Below, one piece after another: positions 1-7,317 of a DNA stretch of 64,000 nt. Location of the stretch: contig NZ_JAJUXH010000022.1 of NCBI RefSeq assembly GCF_021390245.1, forward strand, positions 1-64,000, written 5' to 3'. Origin of the DNA: Dyadobacter sp. CY323 (lineage in GTDB: Bacteria > Bacteroidota > Bacteroidia > Cytophagales > Spirosomataceae). Below the pieces are notes generated by a model. It did not search any database. It had not been told where the DNA came from and saw nothing but the letters and a program-made list of their open reading frames with translations. The stretch's first letter is position 1. Each line of letters begins with the position of its first letter. Position numbers and translations under genes: made by a program.

Positions 1-735
1 GCCCAGTTTTTCATATAAAAAAAGCTCCGAACCCGGAATTCCTCCCGCTACTTCCTCAGCCATCCAAACCGGCGTAAAAATGTCCTCTTTACCTCCTATT
101 ACCAGCGTCGGAATATTGATTTTACCCAAATCCTGCAATGCATTGTGATTGATACAAGCCGCCGCCTGGCCTTCCAAACCATGTAAGGGTTGCGGATAAG
201 GGTTTACAGCATCCTGATTTCTACCTAATGCAAGTTGCTCGTGCTGCTCGGCATCATCCCAGGATGATTTTGAAAAAATCAGTAATTGAATGTACAGGCT
301 GAACTCTTCCGGCCGGAACCTGGCCTTACTGTTCATAATATGCTGAAACAATCCTTTTGCATAATTATCGCATCTTGCCCACGGGCACATTAAAACCAGC
401 GACTTAACCTTCTCCGGGTGACGTATCGCCAATTGCTGCGCGATCGTACTTCCCATCGAGCACCCAACTACGCTCACGTTTTCAAGCCCCAGAAAATCCA
501 GCAAACCGGCATAGTCGTCCGCCATTTGTTCGGATGAATACAGTCCGGCAGGTTTATCCGTCTGCCCCACCCCACGATTATCCCCAATAATGCACCGAAA
601 ATGATGCTTCCAATCCGCCACATGCACATTCCAAACCGAACCCGGCGCAGTGATACCCATAATCAAAAGAAGCGGCTCCCCAGAACCACGTTCTTCGTAA
701 TACATGTTTATTCCGTTGGTCTTTATTGTAGGCAT
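1..735 (-). CDS. Alpha/beta hydrolase (partial, C-terminus beyond window edge)
   Basis: The frame is open from an ATG at 735 down to base 1, giving 245 codons with the C-terminus missing. The protein starts MPTIKTNGINMYYEERGSGE, has an oxyanion-loop region around LLLIMGI, a GDNRGVGQTDKP strand and the nucleophile elbow GCSMGS with Ser93. This is the layout of the alpha/beta hydrolase family that includes 3-oxoadipate enol-lactonase and haloperoxidase-like enzymes. No signal peptide is visible, so it is probably cytoplasmic. The late catalytic Asp may lie in the GGKEDIF segment, while the catalytic His would be outside the window. Substrate is unknown. The start lies only about 9 nt downstream (minus strand) of a 7-bp tandem repeat array at 745-772. 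Confidence 0.85.
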   Translation of the reverse strand, partial: MPTIKTNGINMYYEERGSGEPLLLIMGITAPGSVWNVHVADWKHHFRCIIGDNRGVGQTDKPAGLYSSEQMADDYAGLLDFLGLENVSVVGCSMGSTIAQQLAIRHPEKVKSLVLMCPWARCDNYAKGLFQHIMNSKARFRPEEFSLYIQLLIFSKSSWDDAEQHEQLALGRNQDAVNPYPQPLHGLEGQAAACINHNALQDLGKINIPTLVIGGKEDIFTPVWMAEEVAGGIPGSELFLYEKLG

Positions 736-744
736 GGGAAAATG

Positions 745-772
745 GCTGTTAGCTGTTAGCTGTTAGCTGTTA
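745..772. repeat. Heptamer tandem repeat, 4 units of GCTGTTA
   Basis: Four perfect copies of the 7-mer GCTGTTA occupy 745-772, followed by a partial copy. On the minus strand this array sits about 9 nt upstream of the hydrolase start codon at 735. It is the reverse complement in kind of the heptads at 850-898, so the two arrays could pair in single-stranded form. Confidence 0.9.
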
Positions 773-849
773 GTTAGCGATAAGGTTTTTAGCCGTGGCT
801 GAGTTTGTTATTTAGATATATTTTTTCGTATCAGATAAAAATAAAAAAA

Positions 850-898
850 GGCTAAAAGCTAATAGCTAAAGGCTAACAGCCAATAGCTAACAGCCAAG
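850..898. repeat. Degenerate heptamer array, 7 units
   Basis: Seven consecutive 7-bp units of the pattern (A/G)GC(T/C)AA(A/T/C/G) run from 850 to 898: GGCTAAA, AGCTAAT, AGCTAAA, GGCTAAC, AGCCAAT, AGCTAAC, AGCCAAG. It lies between the stop of the 903-1730 gene and the start of the next minus-strand gene. Its units are complementary to the GTTAGCT phase of the array at 745-772. Confidence 0.85.
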
Positions 899-902
899 AA
901 AG

Positions 903-1730
903 CTATCTCAATCCCGGAATCAAATCATCCTGAATCCATTTCCCATCATGCAATGTCACAAAATCCGGATCTTCCAATGCTTCCTGGCCTTCGTCTTCAC
1001 AAATGATCCACCCGCTGTAATTGATATCTTTCAGCCACTGCGTTACTCCCAAAAGATCCACCTTGCCTTTTCCCATCAATGTAAACTCGGGATTTCCGTC
1101 CCAGTCTTTGTAATGCACGTGGTTGATGAGTGATTGGTACTCTTTCATTTTTGAAAGCGGGTCCATGCCGCCGTTGATGATATGTCCCACATCGGGAGTC
1201 CAGCCGGTGACCGAAGAATCCAATGCTTCGAGTACGATCCTGTAATCTTCTTCGGTACGAATGATGGAAGTATGCGGTGAATTCGGGTGATAGCTGCACG
1301 GAACTCCCTTGTCGGCAGCCCGTTTGGAAACGGAATTTACAATGTTCACCAGTCGTTTCTGACGTTCAGCCAGATCGTGCCTGCCGGTGGGAATCTGGAC
1401 GGTATTTAACACAGCTCCCGGAAAACGCTGCAATACTTTTATCGCATGATCCGCAACCTCGCGTTCTCGTTCCGTTTCTTCGGATTCATTCCAGTCGAGC
1501 GCCAATGCAAGTGCGGCGAGCTGGATACCTTGTTCATTCAGCTTTTCTTCCAGTTTATCCGGATCGATGAGATCGCCCATCCAGGTGAAAATCGGCTGAA
1601 TTCCTGTGAAACCTGCTTTTGAAATAATCTCGATCATGTGACCCAGACGCCCCTGGTGGGTTTGTCCACTGTTACTCATGAACCAGGTATACACTTCTGA
1701 CCCAAAACGAAAAGGAAGCTGTACTGACAT
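903..1730 (-). CDS. Sugar phosphate isomerase/epimerase-like TIM barrel protein
   Basis: A 275-aa protein of the AP-endonuclease-2-like TIM barrel family (PF01261), which includes xylose isomerase-like epimerases and inosose dehydratases. Candidate metal and catalytic residues are at strand ends: His148 in SYHPNSP, Asp180 and His183 in PDVGH, His204/His206 and Asp209 in HVHYKD, and Glu245 in CEDE. These resemble the inosose dehydratase / IolE-like branch more than the psicose epimerase branch. There is no signal peptide, so it is probably cytoplasmic. It lies 31 nt downstream of the thuA-like gene on the same strand, and the neighbours (epimerase-like, ThuA, DUF1080, GH130) suggest a role in breaking down modified or oxidised sugars. 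Exact substrate cannot be read. Confidence 0.85.
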   Translation of the reverse strand: MSVQLPFRFGSEVYTWFMSNSGQTHQGRLGHMIEIISKAGFTGIQPIFTWMGDLIDPDKLEEKLNEQGIQLAALALALDWNESEETEREREVADHAIKVLQRFPGAVLNTVQIPTGRHDLAERQKRLVNIVNSVSKRAADKGVPCSYHPNSPHTSIIRTEEDYRIVLEALDSSVTGWTPDVGHIINGGMDPLSKMKEYQSLINHVHYKDWDGNPEFTLMGKGKVDLLGVTQWLKDINYSGWIICEDEGQEALEDPDFVTLHDGKWIQDDLIPGLR

Positions 1731-1761
1731 CTAAGATTTATGATTACTAAATTTCAATGAT

Positions 1762-2814
1762 TTATTTACCTTTCTTTTTCACAATTTCTCCCGGCATAAT
1801 GAGCGAATCCCAGCCAGCAAGATCGGCCGGTTTGACATGTGCTTTATAGCCCGAAAAATTGAAAGTAGTCGGTTTGTAAGGTCCTACAAATGCGATATTA
1901 TTGGTCGGCTTAATCTGATTTTCCATCTTCAAACCCCAGAACATCGCATTGATCACCATTCTCCGGAAACCTTCATTGAGGATATCTTCGGATGCGCCGT
2001 GCGTGGTGGTGAATGCGCGTCCCGTTTTTCCTGAGTCTACTTTGTAATCGCGGATCCAGGCCACGGGCAGTAATTCTTTCGTTTTATCAGGTTCCGATGT
2101 TGCCGTCATGCCATTCAAAACTTCTCCACGTGCCAGCACCGTACCTTTCGGCTCGGCGGTATATCCTCCCGATTGCACCCACATATCTTTCACACCGGTC
2201 ATAATGGGATGCTTTGCTTGTGCAGGTTCAATGATGATTTTAGACGATTGCTTGTGATTGGTGCCATAATGCGAAACCCACGTTTCTCCAAGTACGTATT
2301 CCCCGAAACCATCCTTCCAAGCTGTTTCCGGGCCTTTATAGTTCCAGGAATAATGCTCCCATTTCGGGTCATTTTTTATTTCAAAAGCGTGGGTCGAAGT
2401 TCTGAAAGCGACAATGGGGCCGCCGCGTTTTACATAGTCATCGATGTGCTGCATTTCTTTGTCTGCGAAATGTGCAAACCGCATGAACATCACCAGCAAA
2501 TCTGCCTCTTCCAAAACTTCCAATCCTTTTACATTAGAACCTCCCGGCAGAATGTCCCCGTTTTCATCCAGCGCATACACGACCGTGCAGGTAAAGCCAT
2601 AGGTTTTGGCAAGAATACGCGCCAAAGCAGGCAACGATTCCTCGCCCCGGTATTCGTGATCGGTTGCGATGAAAACAATGTTTTTTCCAACCCCCGGCCC
2701 TTTTTCACCTTTATAAACAACCCGGTGTTTACTTACATCATCTTGTTTTGGCAGAATCGCCGCGGCATTGATCCAGGAAAAGAGAAGTAGGATGATGATA
2801 ATGGCGTTTTTCAT
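1762..2814 (-). CDS. ThuA-like domain secreted protein
   Basis: A 350-aa protein with a ThuA-like (trehalose utilisation, PF06283) class-I glutamine amidotransferase-like fold. The start at 2814 is chosen because it begins a clear signal peptide (MKNAIIIILLLFSWINAAA) and has GGGAG-like sequence about 6 nt upstream. A longer frame from 2853 would overlap the upstream gene and bury the signal. Conserved-looking parts are IVFIATDHEYRGEES near residue 45, the DLLVMFMRFAHF strand near 110, and the GGPIVAFRTSTHAFE region near 130. The product is probably periplasmic. ThuA proteins usually sit beside Gfo/Idh/MocA dehydrogenases and TIM-barrel epimerases in sugar-oxidation clusters. Here it is flanked by two TIM-barrel genes. 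Its biochemical activity is not well established in the family. Confidence 0.85.
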   Translation of the reverse strand: MKNAIIIILLLFSWINAAAILPKQDDVSKHRVVYKGEKGPGVGKNIVFIATDHEYRGEESLPALARILAKTYGFTCTVVYALDENGDILPGGSNVKGLEVLEEADLLVMFMRFAHFADKEMQHIDDYVKRGGPIVAFRTSTHAFEIKNDPKWEHYSWNYKGPETAWKDGFGEYVLGETWVSHYGTNHKQSSKIIIEPAQAKHPIMTGVKDMWVQSGGYTAEPKGTVLARGEVLNGMTATSEPDKTKELLPVAWIRDYKVDSGKTGRAFTTTHGASEDILNEGFRRMVINAMFWGLKMENQIKPTNNIAFVGPYKPTTFNFSGYKAHVKPADLAGWDSLIMPGEIVKKKGK

Positions 2815-2842
2815 ATTGGCTCCCGGCGGTCGGCCGAAGTTT

Positions 2843-3694
2843 TTAAAGTCCATGCTTCAAAGACATCTCCCTAATAAATGTGTACCCCTTTTCAGCAATG
2901 TCCCACGGATCGGAGAACTCACGCCACACACCGATGGCATTGGCGAAATCGGGATCGTTCCTTGAAAATGCCTCAATAGTTAGCCAGCCCTGATAGTTGA
3001 TCGCAGCCAATGAAGAAAATGCATCATCCCAAAGTACTTGTCCGTCACCGGGAGTACCACGGTCGTTTTCACTGATGTGAACGTGTGCCAAAACGGGAGC
3101 GATCGTTTGAAGAGCAGTTGCGTATTTCTTTTCTTCGATATTGGAATGGTGCGTATCAAACATCGCACGGACATTTGGATGATCAGCTGCTTTCACCAAT
3201 TTCAAAAGCTGCTCCATGGTATTGCATAAGTAGCATTCGAAACGGTTGAGTGCTTCCAGGGCAAATGTGATATTTGCTTGTGCCGCATATTCAGCGGCTG
3301 CATTGAGGACTTCACCAGCCAGGGCATATTCCCGGTCTTCGGCGGGACGGTTTACAAAAACGGTATGTGCCGAGTGAAATGGCCCGCAAATGATTTTCGA
3401 GTTGAGCTCATGCGCACGGTCAACCGCCCATTTTATTTTATCCAAAGCCTTCTGACGCACTTCCACAGATTCACTTACCGGGTTCTCATCTTTGCCGAGC
3501 GTCATTACAGCCGTGGTCTCCAGACCAAGGTCTTTGGTATAGTTACCCATTCGTTGATAGGCTACTGCATCCGGCGAACCCAGGTAGAACTCCACTCCAT
3601 TAAATCCTATTCCTTTCAACCTGTCGATTACGGGGAACAAATCGTCGGAAACCGCCGCCGTCCAGGCAAGGACATTAAATCCAATTTTATTCAT
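2843..3694 (-). CDS. D-psicose/D-tagatose 3-epimerase family TIM barrel enzyme
   Basis: A 283-aa TIM barrel protein whose metal site matches ketose 3-epimerases: Glu147 in LEALNRFE, Asp180 in MFDTHHSN, His206 in HVHISENDRGTPG, and Glu241 in IEAFSR. The spacing equals that of the Glu150/Asp183/His209/Glu244 tetrad known for Agrobacterium D-psicose 3-epimerase. His183 and Arg212 are present as well. This supports C3 epimerisation of a free ketose or a related reaction, such as one on 3-keto sugars. There is no signal peptide. The next gene downstream (thuA-like, start 2814) begins 28 nt past the stop, so co-transcription is likely. A 70-bp heptamer array lies 14 nt upstream of the start codon. 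The substrate remains an inference. Confidence 0.88.
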   Translation of the reverse strand: MNKIGFNVLAWTAAVSDDLFPVIDRLKGIGFNGVEFYLGSPDAVAYQRMGNYTKDLGLETTAVMTLGKDENPVSESVEVRQKALDKIKWAVDRAHELNSKIICGPFHSAHTVFVNRPAEDREYALAGEVLNAAAEYAAQANITFALEALNRFECYLCNTMEQLLKLVKAADHPNVRAMFDTHHSNIEEKKYATALQTIAPVLAHVHISENDRGTPGDGQVLWDDAFSSLAAINYQGWLTIEAFSRNDPDFANAIGVWREFSDPWDIAEKGYTFIREMSLKHGL

Positions 3695-3708
3695 TTTTAC
3701 TGGTTCTT

Positions 3709-3778
3709 AGCTTTTAGCTTTTAGCTTTTAGCTTTTAGCGATTAGCTTTTAGCGATTAGCTTTTAGCGATTAGCTTTT
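3709..3778. repeat. Perfect heptamer tandem array, 10 units (AGCTTTT / AGCGATT)
   Basis: Ten contiguous 7-bp units fill 3709-3778: four AGCTTTT, then three copies of the pair AGCGATT + AGCTTTT. No unit is imperfect. On the minus strand the array ends 14 nt before the ATG at 3694, so it lies in the leader of the epimerase gene and in the gap to the DUF1080 gene. Confidence 0.93.
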
Positions 3779-3795
3779 GGGAAATAGCTTTGATT

Positions 3796-4563
3796 CTATA
3801 AGTTTTTTATTCTCAAATCCTTGTATTCCACTTTCATCGGCGGGCCTACGTGGACCTGCACACCCAGGAGTCCTTTTTTGGACCCATTTACCGTATCGTT
3901 GTCGGTTACGTCGCTCATCAGTACGTCGTTGATGTAATGCTGCAGACGGTTTCCTTTTATTACCAGACGGAACGTATTCCAGTCTTCGCTTTTAATGAGT
4001 GTTTTGAGTGAATCCGATTTTCCCAGCGATCCTACCACTTCACAGCCTGTCCATGCATTTGCTTTTACATTTGCACGAATCGCTTCCGGTGTTTTTTCGC
4101 CGGAATATTCCTTAATTACCGTTTTCTGGCCACGATAAGCCAATGTCGTACGTTTACGTTCCTCGTAATTCTGACCGGTATAATTAATTTTCCCATCGAT
4201 ATCAGCCTGGTAACCTTTCAGTGCAAAAGGGATATCGGTAAGTTGCTCACTTCGGTAATTGATACCCGAATTTCCTGCCTGAGCTATTTTAAATGAACCT
4301 TTAAATTCAAAATCCCCGGGTTCGCCACCACGCCAGATAATGAAGGAATTTGTTTTCAGAAGTGTTTCAGGAGTGATCTCGCCAACCAGGTTCCCATTTT
4401 CGACTCTCCAGTATTTGGGATCTCCGTCCCAGCCTTTCAGCGTTTTACCATCGAAAATGGATGTAAACCCTTTTTCCTTCTTTTGAGCAAAACTGTTGCC
4501 CTGGCTTCCGATGGTCAGTATTGCTGCCAATAAAATGCCGGCCTTGATGAATCTGGAACTCAT
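3796..4563 (-). CDS. DUF1080 / 3-keto-disaccharide hydrolase domain secreted protein
   Basis: A 255-aa protein with a signal peptide (to about FAQ, residue 27) followed by one DUF1080 domain (PF06439, a concanavalin-like beta sandwich). Typical signatures are FTSIFDGKTLKGWDGDPKYW at 33-52, VENGNLVGEI, SFIIWRGGEPGDFEFKGSFK, GNSGINYRSE, and DVTDNDTVNGSKKGLLGVQVH near the C-terminus. Proteins of this family hydrolyse or lyse 3-keto-glucosides, or act as polysaccharide-binding modules. It is probably periplasmic. The gap of 172 nt to the GH130 gene upstream holds no gene. The nearby epimerase-like enzymes and ThuA protein fit a keto-sugar route, but no dehydrogenase that would make the keto sugar is visible in the window. 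Confidence 0.9.
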   Translation of the reverse strand: MSSRFIKAGILLAAILTIGSQGNSFAQKKEKGFTSIFDGKTLKGWDGDPKYWRVENGNLVGEITPETLLKTNSFIIWRGGEPGDFEFKGSFKIAQAGNSGINYRSEQLTDIPFALKGYQADIDGKINYTGQNYEERKRTTLAYRGQKTVIKEYSGEKTPEAIRANVKANAWTGCEVVGSLGKSDSLKTLIKSEDWNTFRLVIKGNRLQHYINDVLMSDVTDNDTVNGSKKGLLGVQVHVGPPMKVEYKDLRIKNL

Positions 4564-4735
4564 TTTAGTTGTCTTATGGGTTTAGTGACTAAAAAATATA
4601 CATGATCCCTTACATCGAAGGGTTTTTCCGCTTCCTTTTTACTCTTAAAAAAGCAGAAATTAATATCCAAAAATTCCTAAAAATATCTAGCCGACTATCC
4701 TGTACTGACCTGCTCGATGAAGCTTTGGTAAGAGG

Positions 4736-5884
4736 TTACTGCGCAGGAAGCGGATCTCCCGGAGCTTTAACTTTCGGATCGTAAATGGCCACCGCTACCC
4801 TGGAATCGGCGCATCCGTAATATAGAAGCCATTTCTTTTTGAAATAAACCATTCCTTCGAGAAACACCGTTCCGGCAACATATTGCCCGCTTTTTTCAAA
4901 AGACTCCATGGGACGGAAAAACGGCACGTCCAACCTGGCCAGCAACTTAGTGGGATCATTTTTATCAAAAAGCACCTGACCGGCGCAGTAGCTGTTCGGC
5001 GTAAAACGTTTGTCCCCGTCCTCGCCTTTGTCATTTTTTCCATTATAAAGCAGCACAATGCCTTTTTCGGTAACAATGGCCGGAGGGCCGCATTCGGTAA
5101 GGTTACTGTCAAAATATCCTTTTCTCGGCGAAATCAGGTTGACCAGATTTTGATCTTTATCGACCACCGGCTCCCAGTTGATCAGATCTGTAGACGTAGC
5201 GACATTCACATTTGCCTCCCCAAAATACAACCAGTACTTCCCGTTGATTTTTGCAATGACCTGTTTATCACCCACCAGTTTGGTTACAATGGACCCTGAC
5301 TTTGTCCAGATTTGATTGAACTTGCCATTGTATGCCTTTTTAAAAACCGGCCCATGCTTCTCCCATTTGATCAGGTCTCTCGACGTTGCGACTCCAATTC
5401 TGGCTTTATCCTGGTTCCATTGCGTGTAAAAAATCACATACAAACCATCCTCGGTAACCGCCACCCGCGGATCTTCGCAGCCACCGGGCCACTCCATTGC
5501 TTTCTGGCCGTCTTCGGCAGGATATAAAACCGGTTCTTTTCTTCTTTTAAATGTAATTCCATCCTCACTTTCGGCATATCCAAGTCGTGATGTACGTTTT
5601 CCGATCGCCTTCCCGGCTTTGTCTTCGGCGCGGTACAATACCACAATCTTACCATTTTTAATTGCCGCCGCCGGATTGAACGTATCATTGGATTCCCAGT
5701 CGATCTGCCTTTTGTTCATCGGGCAAAAGAACGTGGAAGTGGTATCCGGTGAAATAACGGGATTTACATTCTCCGGACGTTTAAAGCCGCCGAATGTCCA
5801 GTCTGGAAGCTTATTTTCTGTTTGCGAAAACGAATGCGTTGAAAATAGAAAAACAGATACCAGTCCGATAATAAAATTTTTCAT
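4736..5884 (-). CDS. GH130-like glycosidase/phosphorylase, secreted
   Basis: A 382-aa protein. The start at 5884 is preferred over 5917 because it opens a signal peptide (MKNFIIGLVSVFLFSTHSFS). The rest is a five-bladed beta-propeller of the GH43/GH130/GH32 type, with NDTFNPAAAIKNGKIVVLYR, RLGYAESEDGITF, the GGCEDPRV motif and TSRDLIKWEKHGPVF. GGCEDPR is the hallmark region of GH130, a family of beta-mannoside phosphorylases and beta-1,2-mannosidases. A secreted location argues for a hydrolase, since phosphorolysis is usually cytoplasmic; this is inference. The last residues, PGDPLPAQ, form a short tail. It is upstream of the DUF1080 gene on the same strand. Confidence 0.8.
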   Translation of the reverse strand: MKNFIIGLVSVFLFSTHSFSQTENKLPDWTFGGFKRPENVNPVISPDTTSTFFCPMNKRQIDWESNDTFNPAAAIKNGKIVVLYRAEDKAGKAIGKRTSRLGYAESEDGITFKRRKEPVLYPAEDGQKAMEWPGGCEDPRVAVTEDGLYVIFYTQWNQDKARIGVATSRDLIKWEKHGPVFKKAYNGKFNQIWTKSGSIVTKLVGDKQVIAKINGKYWLYFGEANVNVATSTDLINWEPVVDKDQNLVNLISPRKGYFDSNLTECGPPAIVTEKGIVLLYNGKNDKGEDGDKRFTPNSYCAGQVLFDKNDPTKLLARLDVPFFRPMESFEKSGQYVAGTVFLEGMVYFKKKWLLYYGCADSRVAVAIYDPKVKAPGDPLPAQ

Positions 5885-5978
5885 GGTTTTTCTTTGATTT
5901 ATCAAATACGATTTCAAATATATGTCTTTTCTCCTCGTATCATTTTCTACTGCTCTTTAAAACAATGCAGTTTGAAAT

Positions 5979-6013
5979 AAAAAATCCGGTCTGAGTGATC
6001 AAACCGGATTTTT
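5979..6013 (-). terminator. Rho-independent terminator after the YceI gene
   Basis: Stem arms AAAAATCCGGT and ACCGGATTTTT flank a 12-nt loop, about 20 nt past the stop of the YceI gene. The minus-strand transcript ends in a run of U. Confidence 0.85.
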
Positions 6014-6032
6014 AATCGGGAACTATAAACTG

Positions 6033-6641
6033 TTACTTGTTCGCAACCAGATTTACATCCAGTGTAAAATCATTGTCGATTGCCTTGTCGCCAAGGTTTT
6101 CGAAGAAATTAGACGAACGGAATTTGATGTCGTATTTGGTACGGTCAACAGTTACTTTTGCAGTCGCAGTTACTTTTTTAGCGTCTGCTTTCACTGTTGC
6201 AGGGAATTTAACATCCTGAGTAATCCCTTTGATCGTCAGCTTACCTGTTACGTCATAGGCATCTCCACCTTTTGGAGTTACAGAAGAGATGACCAATTTA
6301 GCCTGCGGGTGTTTTTCCACTGAGAAGAAATCATCGCTTTTCAAGTGTCCGGTCAGTTTGCCATTCATTTCTTTGTCGGTAACATCTGTCACTACCAGGG
6401 ATTTAATATCCGCTACAAATGTTCCGCCTTTCAGTTTGTTGCCATCTACGATCAGAGAACCGCTTTCTACCGGCACGGTACCGGCATGTGTTCCCGTTAC
6501 TTTTTTGGCGCCCCAGGTAATGGTGCTACTTTTTGTATCAACAGCAAGCGTTTTGTCTGCTGCTTTGGTCTTTCCGGGCCCGGCAAAAGCAGTGGCCCCG
6601 AACATCAAACCTGCCATTGCAAATACAAAGATTTTTTTCAT
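6033..6641 (-). CDS. YceI family periplasmic protein
   Basis: A 202-aa protein starting with the signal peptide MKKIFVFAMAGLMFGATAFA. In-frame ATGs at 6647 and 6653 are equally possible starts, while one at 6737 would bury the signal. The mature part is a YceI lipocalin-like barrel (PF04264): LAVDTKSSTITWGAKKVTGTHAG, GGTFVADIKSLVV, HLKSDDFFSVEKHPQAKLVI, and the IKGITQDVKFPATV strand. YceI proteins bind isoprenoid or lipid-like ligands in the periplasm and are often induced by stress. The upstream hydrolase gene ends at 6734, so this is the last gene of a run starting with the sulfatase, and a clear terminator follows. Confidence 0.93.
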   Translation of the reverse strand: MKKIFVFAMAGLMFGATAFAGPGKTKAADKTLAVDTKSSTITWGAKKVTGTHAGTVPVESGSLIVDGNKLKGGTFVADIKSLVVTDVTDKEMNGKLTGHLKSDDFFSVEKHPQAKLVISSVTPKGGDAYDVTGKLTIKGITQDVKFPATVKADAKKVTATAKVTVDRTKYDIKFRSSNFFENLGDKAIDNDFTLDVNLVANK

Positions 6642-6733
6642 AGTCATTGTCATTCGTTTAAGTGTAGAATTGTTGTAAGATAAAAAGAATAAGTTTAATT
6701 GATCGGCACTTCGAAACGTTTGTACGAGATTTT

Positions 6734-7297
6734 TCAATGTCTCGTTGCTTCGTTTTGAAAAAGTTTAAAATCAGCGAGCGATTCCAGGATTTCTTTGCCT
6801 TCCGGCCAATCGCTTAATCCCGAAACGGCGTTGATATGGCCTTTTTTACCAAGATTAATAAAATCGCTGCCCCAGTTCCCAGCAAACATTTTTGAGCGGT
6901 TGATACTGGCATAAATGTCATTGGTACTGGCGACCACAATGCTTTTAAATGAAAAGGAACGAACCGGTATCGGCGTAAAACCAACCACGAAATTCAGCCT
7001 CTTTGACATCTCGGCATCCGCAGGCGCAACCAGTAACGCACCTTTTACGAGCTCCGATGTATGCTCCTGCGCCCAATGCGCTACGGTAATGCAACCCAGG
7101 CTATGAGCAACCAAAATCGTTGGCTGCGTTAGCTGGCTGATCTGTCTTTGCAGTTGTGCAACCCAATCTTCTTTCACCGGCCAATCCCAGTTTTCCTGGC
7201 GCACGCGGTCGAAAAGGTGCGGATACTGTTCCTCCCAGATGGTTTGCCAATGCTGCGGCCCGGAGCTCGCCAGACCAGGGACATTCAGAAACTGCAT
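6734..7297 (-). CDS. RBBP9/YdeN-type serine hydrolase
   Basis: A 187-aa protein of the RBBP9/YdeN alpha/beta hydrolase family (PF06821). It begins MQFLNVPGLASSGPQHWQ, the typical N-terminal strand and oxyanion region, and carries the nucleophile elbow VAHSLGC with Ser66 and a late His in GHINAVSG. The start at 7297 is chosen because it opens directly on the conserved N-terminus. A start at 7339 would overlap the upstream gene. The family is small, cytoplasmic and mostly of unknown substrate. It starts 20 nt after the formylglycine-generating enzyme gene and is probably co-transcribed with it. Confidence 0.88.
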   Translation of the reverse strand: MQFLNVPGLASSGPQHWQTIWEEQYPHLFDRVRQENWDWPVKEDWVAQLQRQISQLTQPTILVAHSLGCITVAHWAQEHTSELVKGALLVAPADAEMSKRLNFVVGFTPIPVRSFSFKSIVVASTNDIYASINRSKMFAGNWGSDFINLGKKGHINAVSGLSDWPEGKEILESLADFKLFQNEATRH

Positions 7298-7317
7298 GTT
7301 ATTAATCTTTACTTTAA

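Noticed and set aside
745..898. CRISPR-like array at the heptamer repeats
   Set aside because: The repeat unit is 7 bp without spacers, so it is a simple tandem repeat and not a CRISPR.
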